A stretch of 64,000 nt of DNA. Source: Euphorbia lathyris (taxonomy: Eukaryota; Streptophyta; Magnoliopsida; Malpighiales; Euphorbiaceae). The notes under the pieces are model-generated. The model searched no databases. It saw nothing but the letters and a program-made list of their open reading frames with translations, and was not told the DNA's origin. Positions within the stretch are counted from its first letter, which is position 1; the number at the start of each line of letters is the position of its first letter. Location of the stretch: NCBI RefSeq assembly GCF_963576675.1, contig NC_088910.1, positions 105,304,807 through 105,368,806 on the forward strand, read 5' to 3'. The translations under genes and the position numbers were made by a program. This document shows positions 11,101-22,480 of this stretch, in pieces.

Positions 11101-11777
11101 GGCTTAATGCTTCTCCAGCCCCCTAAGGTCCAAATTAATCATTTTACCCCTCCAACTCATCGAATGTCCTATTTACCCCTTTAACTCCATAAAAATGGTA
11201 TTTCTAACCCCCTTAACTTGTCTAAATTTGTCATTGTACCCATTCTCAACTCATCGAATATCCTATTTACCCTCTTAACTCTATAAAAGTGGTATTTCTC
11301 ACCACTTATGATCCTATTTACTTTCTTAACTCCATAAAAATGGTATTTCTTATCCTTTTATAGTAGTAAAAAAAGTTGGAAAGAGAAAGAACAAATAAAA
11401 AATACAAATAACAAGAACATTAACATAAACAAGTTAAATACATTATATGTAGGGATAATGTACCAAAATAGGTCTATGATTTTTGGGGAAGTATCAATTT
11501 AGGTTCCACTTACAAAATAGCATAAATATAGGTTTAATGTTTAAAAAAAGTTATCAATTTAGGCTTCGATAACGGATTGTAAGGGGTGAAAAATACCACT
11601 TTTATGGAGTTAAGGGGGTAAATAGAACATTCTATGAGTTGGGGGATAAATGGACAAGTTGAGGGGGTGAGAAATACCACTTTTATGGAGTTAAGAGGGT
11701 AAATAGGATATTCGATGAGTTGAGAGGATAAAATGACCAATTTGGACAAGTTAAGGAGGCTGGTGAAGCATTAAGCC
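11101..11777. mobile_element. Mutator-type MITE, family D copy 1
   Basis: Exact 9 bp duplication TATATATTA (11092-11100, 11778-11786). Ends GGCTTAATGCTTC... and ...GAAGCATTAAGCC. The ~250 bp TIRs consist of repeated phrases such as CTATTTACCCC.TTAACTCC and CCATAAAAATGGTATTTCT. The interior has no ORF beyond chance. Copy 2, same orientation and almost the same length, is at 42709-43388. Confidence 0.92.
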
Positions 11778-11786
11778 TATATATTA

Positions 11787-13190
11787 AGACCGCTTGTTAA
11801 ATAGATTAGCAAATTTTTTAGTTGAAGCCATGTGGTGAATGAGATTTTGCCACCTGGCAGCGTGTGTGACAGTACAAGAGGATTCATATACCTCCATTTT
11901 CGGGAAGACAGTGTTTTTTTTACAATTTTTCTATTTTTTGGAGTATTTTATTTAATTTTTGAAAGAACATAATATTTATTTTAATTTTTGGAATATTAAA
12001 AAATTATTTTAAAATTACAAAAAATACTATTACAATCCTAAAAATTACATAATATTTTAGAAAAATTCCAGAAATTCAGAAAAATTCTTGGAACCAAATA
12101 AAATGAAATGAAATTTGTTTTTTTTTTATTAAAACGATTAGCTAAGTAAACTTTAATATGTTTCTATTTTTTTAGCAGTTATGGCTATTACTCTCCGACT
12201 TGTAGCTATCGCTCGTTACTAATCACATTTATCAGGTTAAATAATTTGAGGAAGGAAATCAAGCGTTGCAAAATTAGTCGGTTTGTCAAAAGAGAAGATA
12301 TTCATGAAATATCGTTTCATATTGCAAAGATGCAAACTTTTATGCAATAAACTATTATGGTCGAAGGTTAGCTGGTGGGCTAGACCACAAACTACTCTTT
12401 GAAACTTTGGAAGAAATCATTTTCAACTCCAAATCGGAGACGTTTATTGCCTGAAAGTTGGATAGTTAGCAAAAGGTGTTACCATCCAACCGTACTAACT
12501 TTCTTAGAATGTTTGAACCTTAAAGGTGTAACTATTACTGAGGGTAAATCTTGCATGAAAAGATATGGGAGACATATTTCAACTTTGTGCTAAAAAATAG
12601 ATTTTGTTCAAATTCTGTTATATCTACGTAGGAAAGTCATGAACATTATCCCGATCAGGAAAATATATTTATGAAAATATTTCAAACTACATTACTTTTA
12701 GGTTGGTTGCTTAGGATTCTTTAATATCTTTTTGAAGCTTTGTCGATAATTTATGTTTCTTTTATGGATAAGAATATTAATTATTGTTGTTCTTTAATAT
12801 TTGAGATATATTAAATAAAGTTTTGATTTTGAATGATAATTTATTTATGAAAATACTTCATTGCTTAGTTATTAAATGTTATTGTAATTAATTATAGCTA
12901 AGATTGATAAACTTAGAACACAATGAATTAACAATCCTTTTGTATGTTATGCAAGTTAGTATTATCCATAAAACTTAGTTCTTTATGCATGTATATCTAG
13001 TTAGTAAAGTTGAATATAAGACAATAGAGGGTGATTAGAGCCTTTTTCATGTCACTTTTTTTAATTAAAATCTCGTGGGAAAATGTCATTAGTTAGATAT
13101 AAGTTGCATAAAGAACTTATGTGTATTAATATTTGAACTTCCTATTGACTTGTGATATTAAAATTACAAATTTAGATCTATTTATTACAA
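11787..13190 (+). other. Long leader of the decayed Copia element
   Basis: Between the primer site and gag. No convincing coding sequence; a 64-codon open frame (12399-12593) has no known motif. AT-rich in its second half. Confidence 0.45.
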
Positions 13191-13192
13191 TG

Positions 13193-13858
13193 TAGACTGC
13201 ATCAAAATCAATTATTGCTGAGATAAACAAAGACCTCAAACTTAATTAGGATAATTATGATGTCTAGAGCATTAAGATCCTTTATGTGCTAGAGGAACAA
13301 AATGTCATTAAGCCTTTAGAAACCATCTTGGTTGAACCTGAGGAAGGAACAACTGCTCAGCATAGGAGTGACAGAGATGTTTATCTTGTATGGAAAAAGA
13401 AGAATTCCACTGCCCATCTCAGCATACTTAGTGCTATGGATGATGACTCGAGTAAGCAGTATTGTGAACGTCAAATTGCCAAGGATCTTTGGAAATCCTT
13501 TAAAGATGCTTTTAGAGGTATCTCCATGACGAAGCTTCGTTCTCTAACCATCAAGTTTGATAGCTATAAGAAACAATTTGATCATACCAAGAAGAAACAT
13601 ATGTCAATTATGATCACCAAACTTAATGTAGCGGGTCATATAATGACAGGTGAGCAAAAAGTTCAAGCAGTTATCCGCTTTTTGCCTAATAACTGGGAGC
13701 ATATGACCCACTCAACAACCATTGAGACTTTCAAAGATGCTAAAAAGCACATTGAACTTGAGGAGGACCATTTACTAGCATCTAAAATAAATACTGAAGA
13801 AAATTGTATTGTCTCTTCCTCAGTTAGAAATCAATCCAACAAACAAGGCAAGAAGTAA
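13193..13858 (+). pseudogene. Copia Gag (UBN2-type) remnant
   Basis: Capsid-like protein packaging retrotransposon RNA. Reads NKDLKLN, then a TAG, then NYDV with a TAG where the family normally has Trp, and is open from 13286. Features: YLVWKKKNSTAHLSILSAMD, KDLWKSFKDAF, LRSLTIKFDSYKK, VIRFLPNNWEHMTHS, and the coiled stretch ETFKDAKKHIELEEDHLL, all in the order of Copia Gag. A Lys-rich tail leads into a broken CCHC knuckle just downstream (CYNFQEK, stop, HYAKDC at about 13975-14020). Confidence 0.82.
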
Positions 13859-14800
13859 GGACATTTCATTGGCAAAGTTAAGGGCAAAGAGAAAGACAAA
13901 TATACTAAAAAGTCTAAATAGAAAGGGAATAAAACAACAAAAGAGTAACAAGAAGGTAGATCTCACTAAAGTGAAGTGTTATAACTTCCAAGAGAAATGA
14001 CATTATGCAAAAGATTGTAAATCCCCTAAGGAACATACTATTAACTCAAAGATGAGTAAAATATGCATATCTACTAATGTTATTTTAACTGAATGAAGTG
14101 CTATATGGATTGTTGATTCAGGTTCCAAGGACCACATGACTAAAGATCGAGACACCTTCATCGAGTTTCAAGGAATCCCAAGAGAATCAATGTAGATCTG
14201 TGTAGGGATCGGAACCTATAGAGTGAACCTACAAGGTGGACGAACTCCCCTCATATATGATGTCTTGTTTGTTCCAGAAATTCAAAGAAATTTCATTTAT
14301 GTTACTGTCTTGATAACATTAGAATACCATTTCTATTTTAAGGATGATGATTTAAAATTTTGTTTGGAAGATACATTGTATGATTCCAGATTCCTTTCTA
14401 ATGGTTTGCCTATTTTAGGCTTTAATTTAGATAATGATGCAAACAGTAATTTTCTTAATACTACCTCTTCTCATGTGAGTGATAAAGATGTTTTATTATG
14501 GCATGCTACACTAAACCATATAGGGTAAGAACATATGAATCATCTTGTTAAAAAGGGTTTATTAGGTAATTTAGTTAATGTAAAATTACCTCCTTATCAC
14601 TCATGTTTTAAAGGAAAAATATTTGGAAAAGCGTTTGGAAAAGCCACCAGAACTTAATATCCTTTGTAATTAATCCATTTTGATGTATGAGGTCCGATGA
14701 ACATGAGGGATAAGCATGTCGCCTATTATTTCATCATATTTATTAGGGACTATACAAGATATGGTCATATATATCTAATTTATTCTTGAAATATAATTTA
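13859..14800 (+). pseudogene. Copia pol remnant: protease, gag-pre-integrase, start of integrase
   Basis: Protease motif IWIVDSGSKDHMT at about 14104 (DSG, D at the active site). Then YDVLFVPEIQRNFIYV and LLWHATLNHIG (gag-pre-integrase, open 14223-14528), HSCFKGK, and a decayed integrase start with stops (HFDV, GPMN). Similarity fades near 14800. The integrase catalytic core, RT and RNase H are deleted, so the copy cannot move by itself. Confidence 0.78.
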
Positions 14801-15242
14801 GATGTGGATATCTTAGAAGGATTCTCTCATCGGCTATGTGTTAATATAGCTAAAAAAGGGACCGACTAGATAAGTGAATTCAAATTATGATGAAAAGAAA
14901 GAAGTTGAAGGGAACAATTATCATTCACACATTTCACGTCTTTATGTTTCACAGTCCATCCAATTATACTGAGATGTATAATTGTGAAAATAGAATACTG
15001 TAGAGATCTAAGTAAAGTTACACGGAATGATGTAAAATATGGGATAATGGCATGCAATTTTTTTGATACTTTTACTGCAATCTATATATCCTTAACAAGT
15101 CTACATCACTCTATTATCGAGGCGTTATATATCTCTAACAAATATATAACAATAATGCTCTCGATGGTATACTGGTCGAACGATCTATTTGCGAATACGA
15201 AAAAAGAATGGAAGCACGAATTTATTACGTGCGAGTGCGAGA
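14801..15242 (+). other. Non-coding remnant before the Copia 3' LTR
   Basis: AT-rich sequence between the truncated integrase and the 3' LTR. An 87-codon open frame (14984-15247) shows no family features. Confidence 0.4.
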
Positions 15243-16232
15243 TGTAGGAATTATCTGCCTATACTAATTTAGATTCGGGTGGATGACGAATTTGGTTTTT
15301 TTTTCCAAATATGTTATTAGACAATTAGGAATCCTAGTTGCATTAATCTTATTTAATTTAGTAATTATTTAATTGGAATGCTAGTCTAATAAGAAAGTTA
15401 GAATACTAGTTGACCTAAGATTAATGTTGTAACGACCTATTTTTAATACCATATAGATATTGTCATCTTTGGTCCAAATCCAACACCTTGGACCTCACGA
15501 CTTTAATATGCATCTGCATGTATTGGATTCTCACCTTACTAATAAGCCTCAGTCACTCTCTCTCCATTTTCGAGGTGAGATTCAGTTCATTCCTGTCCCC
15601 TCCCCATTGTCATCCTTTAAGGTCGCTCCTTAATTAGGTCTTTTACCTCGGCGTCACCCACTCTGGACTGGGTCGTTACAGGCCCACCAGCTTCCGCCTG
15701 GTTCGTCCCCGAACCACATATCGTACATGGAGAGTCGGTTCTGATACCAATTGTAACAAGCTTGTAGATATTCTCCTCTTTGGCCCAAATCCAACACATT
15801 GGGCCTCACAACTTTAAAATATTGGATTCTCAACTTACTAATAAGCCACAGTCACTCTCTTTCCATTTTTTTATATGGGATTCAGCTCATTTCTATCTCC
15901 AGTCATCCCTTAAGGCGGTTCCTTGCTTAGGCGTTCTACCCTGACACCACTCACTCCGGACCGGATTGTTATATTATGTAATCCTATATATAAGGGTATA
16001 GGTTAGACATAAACAGCATAAGAATTAAGAGAACAAAATTTCTCTTACTCTCTCTCTAGATTTGGTGTTCTTACATCGTGGATTAATCGTTCTTATGTCT
16101 GAATAATTTTGACATGGAAAGAATGTGACATGTAATATAAGTTCGTGGTTTGAGCTCTTCCACTGCCTATGCAACGTTAATTTGCGTTTTAAGAGATAAT
16201 TCAATAATCCGTATTTAATTAAGTAGGACTCT
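15243..16232 (+). repeat. Copia 3' LTR, split by a TRIM
   Basis: Begins TGTAGGAATTATC at 15243; the part after 15980 aligns with the 5' LTR remnant. The end near 16232 is approximate. The TRIM at 15428-15973 interrupts it; without it the LTR is ~440 bp. A TATATAA stretch near 15987 could be its promoter. Confidence 0.7.
15428..15973 (-). mobile_element. TRIM (miniature LTR retrotransposon) with 71 bp interior
   Basis: Two direct repeats, 15428-15680 (253 bp, TGTAACGACC...GGTCGTTACA) and 15752-15973 (222 bp), share the phrases CCAAATCCAACAC.TTGG and CACTCTCT.TCCATTTT. The 71 bp between them holds, on the minus strand, a primer site TTGGTATCAGAACC (15750-15737) and a purine-rich tract (15698-15681) next to the 3' LTR. 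Flanks TAATG / TTATG may be the duplication if the LTR ends shift by one base. No coding capacity; mobilised only in trans. Confidence 0.85.
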
Positions 16233-16817
16233 TTTATTATATTGTTGTTTAAGTATGTACGAGTATAGTTGATGTTAAGTATTTACAGAAACTCAAAAGA
16301 AAGCAAAATAAAAGAAATTGAAAATGAAGGTCATTGTCGTTTTATGAATAGAAATGGGCCAATCATTGATTTGGAAATATCTTTTGAGTTGGAATTTACT
16401 TTTAAATGAAATGATTAAGAAATTTGTATGCTTTTTATGTCGATAACTCTTTTTTATTATCTACAATATCTTCATTCACAGAGAGAAAAATAATAGTATA
16501 TCTACCAAATTCATCATCCATGTTGTCACTTTTCTAAGAGTCAATCCTTCATTTCATTGAATTATATATATGGAACTTTTGATTAATTAATAATTCATAT
16601 CATACTCATTAATTAGTAATTATTTTTATTATCTCCATTTCCACTTCAATAAAAAAAAATGGTAATTACAAAAGAAAGTGTGCCAAAGGACCTTAGGTGT
16701 CCATCCCCATATGGATTAAATAAATAAACCAAGCTTTTTAGTAGTTACAATTATTACATAATGACACATTAGTAATTCTATTTAGTAGTTATAATTATTA
16801 CATAATGACACATCAAG
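16233..16817. other. AT-rich spacer with a short tandem duplication
   Basis: No gene seen. TAGTAGTTA(C/T)AATTATTACATAATGACACAT occurs at about 16740-16770 and again at 16782-16812. Confidence 0.5.
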
Positions 16818-16832
16818 TAGTGACTAGTTCAA

Positions 16833-18470
16833 CGTTATGCTGACTTTTGAGGTAAATCATTTTCTTGTGCACAAAACTCAGGGGTGACAAGGATTTGTAT
16901 CTTTCAAACTGAACATGACTAAAGTTTATGACCGAATTAAATGGAATTTCTTGAGACAGATGATGCAGAAATTGGGATTTGATGATAGATGGATCTCTTT
17001 GGTCATGCAGTGTGTTACTAAAATCCGGTACAATGTTATTCATAACAGTCAGACCATTGGACCCATTTTGCCACAGCGTGGGCTTAGACAAGGGGACGCC
17101 ATCTCCCCTTATCTCTTTCTAATTTGTGCTGAGGGGTTGTCAGCTTCTCTTTAGGCGCTTGAAGCACACAGCTCGATTCACGGGTGTCGCATTGTCAGGT
17201 CTGCTCCATCTATTTCTCATCTATTTTTTTTTTTGCTGATGACAGCTACTTGTTTTTTAAAGCTAATAGAGAGGAATGCATTGAGGTTCAGAACTGCTTA
17301 CACCAGTATGAAGTTGCTTCTGGGAAAAAAGTGAATTTCTCTAAATCATCTATTTCCTTCAACAAGAATTGTACTGCCGACTTGAATTGAGTTCCTTGTC
17401 TGAGATCCCACCTGGGAGGGGTACTGCTACATATTTGGGCCTTCCGGCACTGGTTGGAAGATGCAAATCTCATGTCTTTCAATACATTGCTGATAGGGTC
17501 AGGGCTAGAGTGACAAGCTGGAAATCTAAACTTCTGTCCCGAGCTAGTAAAGAAGTTCTGCTTAAATCCGTTATTCAGGCTCTTCCTTCATATGCCATGA
17601 GCTTGTTTTTACTACCCCAACTTCTTTGTGCGGATTTGGAGCGGATGATGCATTCATTCTGGTGGGGATCGTCTGGTCCGGCTGAGAGAGGTATCCATTG
17701 GAAGTCCTGGGAAAAGCTGTGTCCTTCGAAGTGTGAAGGAGGTATGGGCTTTCGTAATCTGCATCTATTTAATAATGCTCTCTAGGCTAAACAAGGTTAG
17801 CGTCTGCTTACCAACTCGGACTCGCTACTGGCTCGTGTCTATAAGGCCAGGTATTACCCTTTTACTTCTTTTCTAGAAGCTGAGGTAGGTACTAAGCCCA
17901 ACTTCATCTGGCGTAGTGTTCATGCAGCTCAGTCACTTGTAGCATCTAGGGCAAGGAGAGTGGTTGGTTCAAGGGAGTCAATCAACATTTGGGACGAGCC
18001 ATGGATCTCGGATCCGATAAACCCGTTTGTAGAAAGTTTCCCTCTAACTAGCCTGGGCAGTGACAAGGTGGAGAGTCTTCGGGATGAATCAGGCGGTTGG
18101 GACCTGCAACTTATAAGAGGTATTTTTGTTGAGAGAGATGTTAAGCTTATATCCCTTTGAGCTTGCGGACTGTCAGCGACTCGTGGGAATGGTTCTGGGA
18201 CTCAAGAGGAAAATTCTCTGTCAAGAGTGCATATCGACAACTGTGGTCAGTTCAGAACAGGACATAACCGAACTTGGTAGGTGCTGGAATACAATGGGAT
18301 CCAGTTTGGTCTCTAAAGGCTCCTCCTAAGATAAAGAACTTGATTTGGCGAATTTTATCTAGCTGTCTCCCGTCATTAAAAGCTCTCAATACCCGGAAGG
18401 TACAGATTAGTAGCTCTTGTCCTATGTGTAATTTAATGGAGGATGATTTCATGCGTTAATCACATGTCGA
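16833..18470 (+). pseudogene. LINE-B reverse transcriptase and zinc-binding region, decayed
   Basis: Starts near GFVSFKLNMTKVYDRIKW (RT motif A region), then LPQRGLRQGDAISPYLF, FADD at 17232-17243 (catalytic), GKKVNFSKSS, TYLGLPALVGR, and the thumb-like WKSKLLSRASKEVLLKSVIQ. A shift of frame lies around 17390. Then INIWDEPWI and a zinc-binding region (PPKIKNLIWRILSSCLPS ... CPMCNLMED). The APE domain and RT fingers are absent through 5' truncation. Stops occur at about 17154, 17390, 17785 and 18160. Confidence 0.88.
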
Positions 18471-18783
18471 AAAGCTCGACTTTTTTGGTGTTTGACGGGT
18501 CTGTCTGGGCTGATAGACGGATGCTCTTCGTTCTCAGATTTCTAGGGGAAAATATTGGCTGTTAAGCCGGAGGAAGCTGATATGGCAGCGACGGGCTGCT
18601 GATTTTTATGGATTAACCGAAATAACTAGGTATGGTCTCAAAAATCATCTACCCAATTCTTCTTCATTCTTTTGCTGTGTTGTGCTGTTCTTAAAGAATT
18701 GGCGAGCTGCTCAAACCTGACGCCATGCTTCTAATAATGTGGAGGTGTCGGTCTAACAGAAATGGCACTGACCTCCGCACGGA

Positions 18784-19242
18784 ATGACCAAACTGAACAT
18801 TGATGGTGCGATTTTTGCGGATAGGGCATGTGCAGGGTTCGATTTTGTTTTAAGGAACAACGTGGGCGACTTTGTAGCAGCGTGTAACGACACACTATAC
18901 TGTCGGCTGGATCCGTTTCTGGTGAAGGCGATGACTTGTCGTGAGGCGTTGAGCTGGTTAAAAGAGATGGGTAGACAGAATATGCTAGTAGAGTCTGATT
19001 CCCAATTGCTAGTGTATGCCTTACAGCGAGAAACTAGCGAAAATTCAGCTCTTGATCTAATCATTGAGGATTGCAAACTCCTTTTTAAGGATATTGTAAA
19101 TGTTTCTCTTTCTTTTGTTCATAAAACAGCCAATCTGGCTGCTCATTCTTTAGCCCGTGCAGTTACATCTGGCACTGATAGGATGGTTTGGTTTTCACAC
19201 CCTCCCCCCTATAGTTGTATGGTTCTGATTTTTGATTTATAA
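18784..19242 (+). pseudogene. LINE-B RNase H domain (plant RVT_3 type)
   Basis: An open frame of ~150 residues: LNIDGAIF (first catalytic Asp), CREALSWLKEMG (Glu), VESDSQLLVYAL (Asp), and LSFVHKTANLAAHSLAR (His and the AHSLAR signature). It would remove RNA from the RNA:DNA hybrid. Plant LINEs of this group carry this C-terminal domain. Upstream lesions mean it is no longer joined to the RT. Confidence 0.88.
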
Positions 19243-19310
19243 GATTTGTTCATTCTCTTAAAAAAAAAATAGTGACTAGTTCAATGAAGTAGCTTTGCAA
19301 ACAAAAATAA

Positions 19311-19503
19311 GGACACGTTTGTTTTATTTACTATTTATTGTTGAAGAATACAGCTTTTTTTTTAAACAGTAATTGTCTGTTTTCGAAAAAACTAATTTTC
19401 AGATGTAAAGGCAAATAAAATGTCACTAACCAAACACTTAAAACTCTCCTTTTTTAAATTAAAAGACAAACAATAACATGAAAATGAACAACCAAACATC
19501 TCC
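19311..19503. mobile_element. Small Tourist-like MITE
   Basis: 193 bp flanked by TAA (19308-19310, 19504-19506). Ends GGACACGTTTG..TTT and (inverse of right) GGAGATGTTTGGTTGTT are imperfect inverted repeats. No ORF. Confidence 0.65.
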
Positions 19504-19506
19504 TAA

Positions 19507-20204
19507 TACAATCGCAATATAATTACAGTAACCAAGTGGTCCAACTTTTTTTGCCGTTCGATTTAACTTCAAATATATAAGTTTATAACGCTAAAATTAA
19601 TAAAAAAATTATTTTTTTTATAAAATTTACTACATAAAATCTCTAATTTAAACCGTTTGAGATTTTACTATTCAAATCTATTCTCATTAGTAATAGTTAA
19701 CATATGGGTCAAATGGTAACCATTGTAGTGATAAAATTAAAAAAAAAAAGACCAAATTTTAGTTTTGTTGACTGCATAGAATAACAAAATTATAGTTTTA
19801 AAACAAGAATTCCTATATCCACATCAGCATGTGGATTTCCCAATAATTTAATGAATTAATTTACCATAAAAAATAATAAAAAGAGATTGTCTACCTTTTC
19901 CAAACAGTGAATTGAAGTTGTTAGATAATTAAATATTTGTATGTTCCATTCAAAAAGATTGATTTGGTTTCCTTAAAGCAAAAAAAGTGGGAGCAAGAAG
20001 AGATTTTCCAGCTAGCCATAGCCTTAGCCTATTCTAAATTCTAAAGCCACACACACACTTCAATAATAAAACAAACCTAATTGAGCCATAGGCTAACTAT
20101 CCTCTTTCTATACCAATTATTTATTCTACCTTACATCTCATCGACTTAATCAAACACTTTCAATTTGCCAATTTTTTTATTATTGTGATTTTGATTGATT
20201 GGTT
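19507..20204. other. AT-rich stretch without recognised feature
   Basis: Only low-complexity A/T runs and a (CA)n-like stretch near 20050. No coding or terminal-repeat signal seen. Confidence 0.45.
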
Positions 20205-20403
20205 TTTTTTTTAGGGAAAATTACAAAATTGGTCAAATGAGAGACTCATTTACATATTTAACTCATTTACTCAACATACTACATATCTAGACTGTTTTTG
20301 TGTAACTTTGCTAAAATACCATCAATATGTTTGTAATTTTACAGCGCGGTTGTCTCCCTCCCGTCTGACTTCGCAGATTCTAGCATATGCGAAGCCTTTG
20401 AAG

Positions 20404-20515
20404 CTAATGTTTGGTTTAGTTGATGATTTTAATTAGCATATGCGAACCTGCGAAGCTAGTGTTTGGTTTAGTTGATGATTTTAATTAGCATATTTGAAGT
20501 CTGGATGTGTTTTTA
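20404..20515. repeat. 53 bp minisatellite, two units
   Basis: Unit TAATGTTTGGTTTAGTTGAT... to ...GCATATGCGAACCTGCGAAGC, repeated twice with the second variant. The same unit is present five times in the family E copy at 52.1 kb. Confidence 0.8.
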
Positions 20516-20567
20516 ACAAAATTCGCTAAGTGGTATATAACAAAAAATACCAAACAACAACGAATTC

Positions 20568-20672
20568 TAACATTAAAATCATAACATTATCAAAATTTAC
20601 AACAAGATTGCCATTAATAACAACATTAAAATCATAACATTATCAAAATTTACAACAAGATTGCCACAATAA
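20568..20672. repeat. ~50 bp tandem duplication
   Basis: AACATTAAAATCATAACATT...CAACAAGATTGCCA is present twice in tandem; a third partial copy of the ACAACAAGATTGCCACAATAA part is near 20803-20825. It lies inside the Mutator-type element. Confidence 0.75.
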
Positions 20673-21700
20673 ACTCCTAACAAATCACTTCAAAGTGAAC
20701 GTGACGAATTTGGACGGAAATTTCTCCCTGTATTGGAAGTCCAGACTTTTTGGAATGATAAATGGAAGTCCGGACCTTTTGAAATGGACGTATCACATGG
20801 TACACAACAAGATTGCCACAATAACTCATAACCAATCATTTTAAAATAAATGTGACCAATCTTGAAATGGAAGTCCATGCCTTTTGGGATGGATGTCTCT
20901 CATGGCACCCTAGTACGCCGTCTTCCAGAAATGGATGTTATGTATTCAAACACCTTCAGAAAAATTTACTCATGTTAGGCAGGAAAAAAGAAGATTTTGG
21001 CTTCACGAAACGAGGATTCGCGAAGTATGCGAATATAAATGTGCAAGAGAGAGGATGAATTTACTTCGCGAAACGATGATTTCGCGAAGTCTGCGAAGGA
21101 AAAATCATGTTACCCTCACAGACTTCGTAAAATCATCGTTGCACAGAGTAAAATCATCATCTTTCAGGCTCTTTCTCCTCGCATACATTCGCGAAAATGG
21201 AATATGCTAAGTGAATTTCTGGAAAAAAAAAGTAGAGAAAACAGTAGATACTTACATTTTTCGACAATAACCATATGATAAACTGAGAAAAACGATGAAA
21301 ATAACATAAAATAACAATTGCTTTGAACCGCACAAGAAGAAAGAAACCAATAGACGAACAGAAATAGGAAGATGAAGAACCATGACGTCATTTTCTAGCA
21401 ATAGGAAGATGAAGAATCAAGAGATGAAGAGAGGAAGAAGAGAAAGACATGGTAATGAATAGAAATGGTGCAGATTTCACGAAATATAAAGAAAGAAAGG
21501 AAGATCAAAGGTCTGGGAAGAGAAAATATTAAGGAAGCGTAAGGAAGAGACCGTTTGCGTAAGGGGAAAGAGGAAAGGTTAGGTGTATTATGGAAAAGTC
21601 ACACAAAAACAGTCTAGATATATAGTAGGTTGAGTAAATGGGTTAAATATGTAAATGGGTCTCCAATTTAACCCAATTTTATAATTTTCCCTTTTTTTTA

Positions 21701-22480
21701 TCCTTCGTTTCACTACACTATGTATTTAATCTTTTATTTTGCTAACATTAAGCCTATCATGATTACGAAAAACATTTTTAATATCCATTTTCTCTACATT
21801 TAAATTTGTATTTTTAACGATCGTTGATGCACGAACAGAGAAAAAGCAAAGTTACCGAACACAGTAATATAGTATGAATCGTGGATGTTGTCGCTCTTTT
21901 TAAGATGTTCACGACATTGCATCTGAATTGTGAAAGCAGCCAGTAATATTGGTCGCCTCTAGGGTAAAGCATCACAATCAAAGAAGAAATGCGATTCTGA
22001 ATTGCACAGCTTAGAATCGATCTAATATGTATACTTAAAAAAAATTGCTCAGTTCAATTTTAGAACAAAGAAAACAATTGAAGAAGTGTAAACAGTTTAT
22101 GAAAGAAAAGCAGTCTATCAAAAGTGTTAACTTTAAACTATTTTTAGGTGCAAACAGAAGTAGTTTATAATACTCGTCAAGTGAAGGAGAATAAGGGATC
22201 AAAATTTGGAGCAAAATCAGGACTGTGATCATAAGGTTGAGCATAAACAAAAGTATCTTTCTATTTGAACCCTTGCATAGTGAATATAATTCAGATTTTA
22301 CTAGAGTGACTTATGGTTTGAACTTTATCTCTGACATTGTACCATGCTAAACCTTTTCAGGATGTAGTTCAAGGAGCATGTGCATTTATGGTCATGCATG
22401 TCTATCCCGGTATAGTAAATGCTCTAGAGTTTTTTCCTAACTCATAAGAAGGGGGCCCATTTCCATATTCACATATATAA
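21701..22480. other. Unassigned stretch
   Basis: AT-rich, no domain-bearing frame; a 71-codon frame (22035-22250, minus) is hydrophobic but unsupported. It may include the decayed 3' flank of the Copia element to the right. Confidence 0.35.

Larger units (their letters stand above)
9570..16232 (+). mobile_element. Decayed Copia-type LTR retrotransposon with four nested insertions
   Basis: 5' LTR remnant (about 9570-9857), initiator-Met primer site (9859-9872), leader, gag (about 13193-13858), then protease, gag-pre-integrase and the start of integrase (to ~14800), then 3' LTR (15243 to ~16232). Reverse transcriptase and RNase H are missing. Nested inside are a Helitron (10120-10824), an Emigrant-like MITE (10381-10556), a Mutator-type MITE (11101-11777) and a TRIM (15428-15973). 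No target duplication was found because the 5' LTR start is unclear. Confidence 0.85.
16833..19269 (+). mobile_element. 5'-truncated L1-type LINE (LINE-B) with 15 bp target duplication
   Basis: The 15 bp duplication TAGTGACTAGTTCAA is at 16818-16832 and 19270-19284, with a short A tail (19261-19269) just before the right copy. The interior begins within the reverse transcriptase, typical of incomplete target-primed reverse transcription. It keeps the RT palm, thumb, zinc region and RNase H, with several stops and frameshifts. Confidence 0.94.
20214..21691. mobile_element. Mutator-type element, family E copy 1, GCGAAG-repeat interior
   Basis: Exact 9 bp duplication TTTTTTTTA (20205-20213, 21692-21700). 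Ends GGGAAAATTACAAAATTGG and inverse GGGAAAATTATAAAATTGGG; TIRs are ~100 bp and include CATATCTAGACTGTTTTTGTG. The interior has GCGAAG/CTTCGC motifs and two 53 bp minisatellite units. Two open frames of 91 and 79 codons lack known domains. Copy 2 at 52071-53219. Confidence 0.92.

Noticed and set aside
15428..15973. A Cassandra-type TRIM carrying 5S rRNA sequence
   Set aside because: No 5S rRNA-like internal promoter sequence could be recognised in either LTR.
16833..16915. 5' inversion (twin priming) of LINE-B
   Set aside because: The first bases read in the sense direction as weakly preserved LINE sequence leading into the RT motif, so simple truncation suffices.
20690..21391. Several 60-90 codon frames around 20.7-21.4 kb as small genes
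   Set aside because: They overlap one another on both strands inside a TIR element of short repeats and show no domain.
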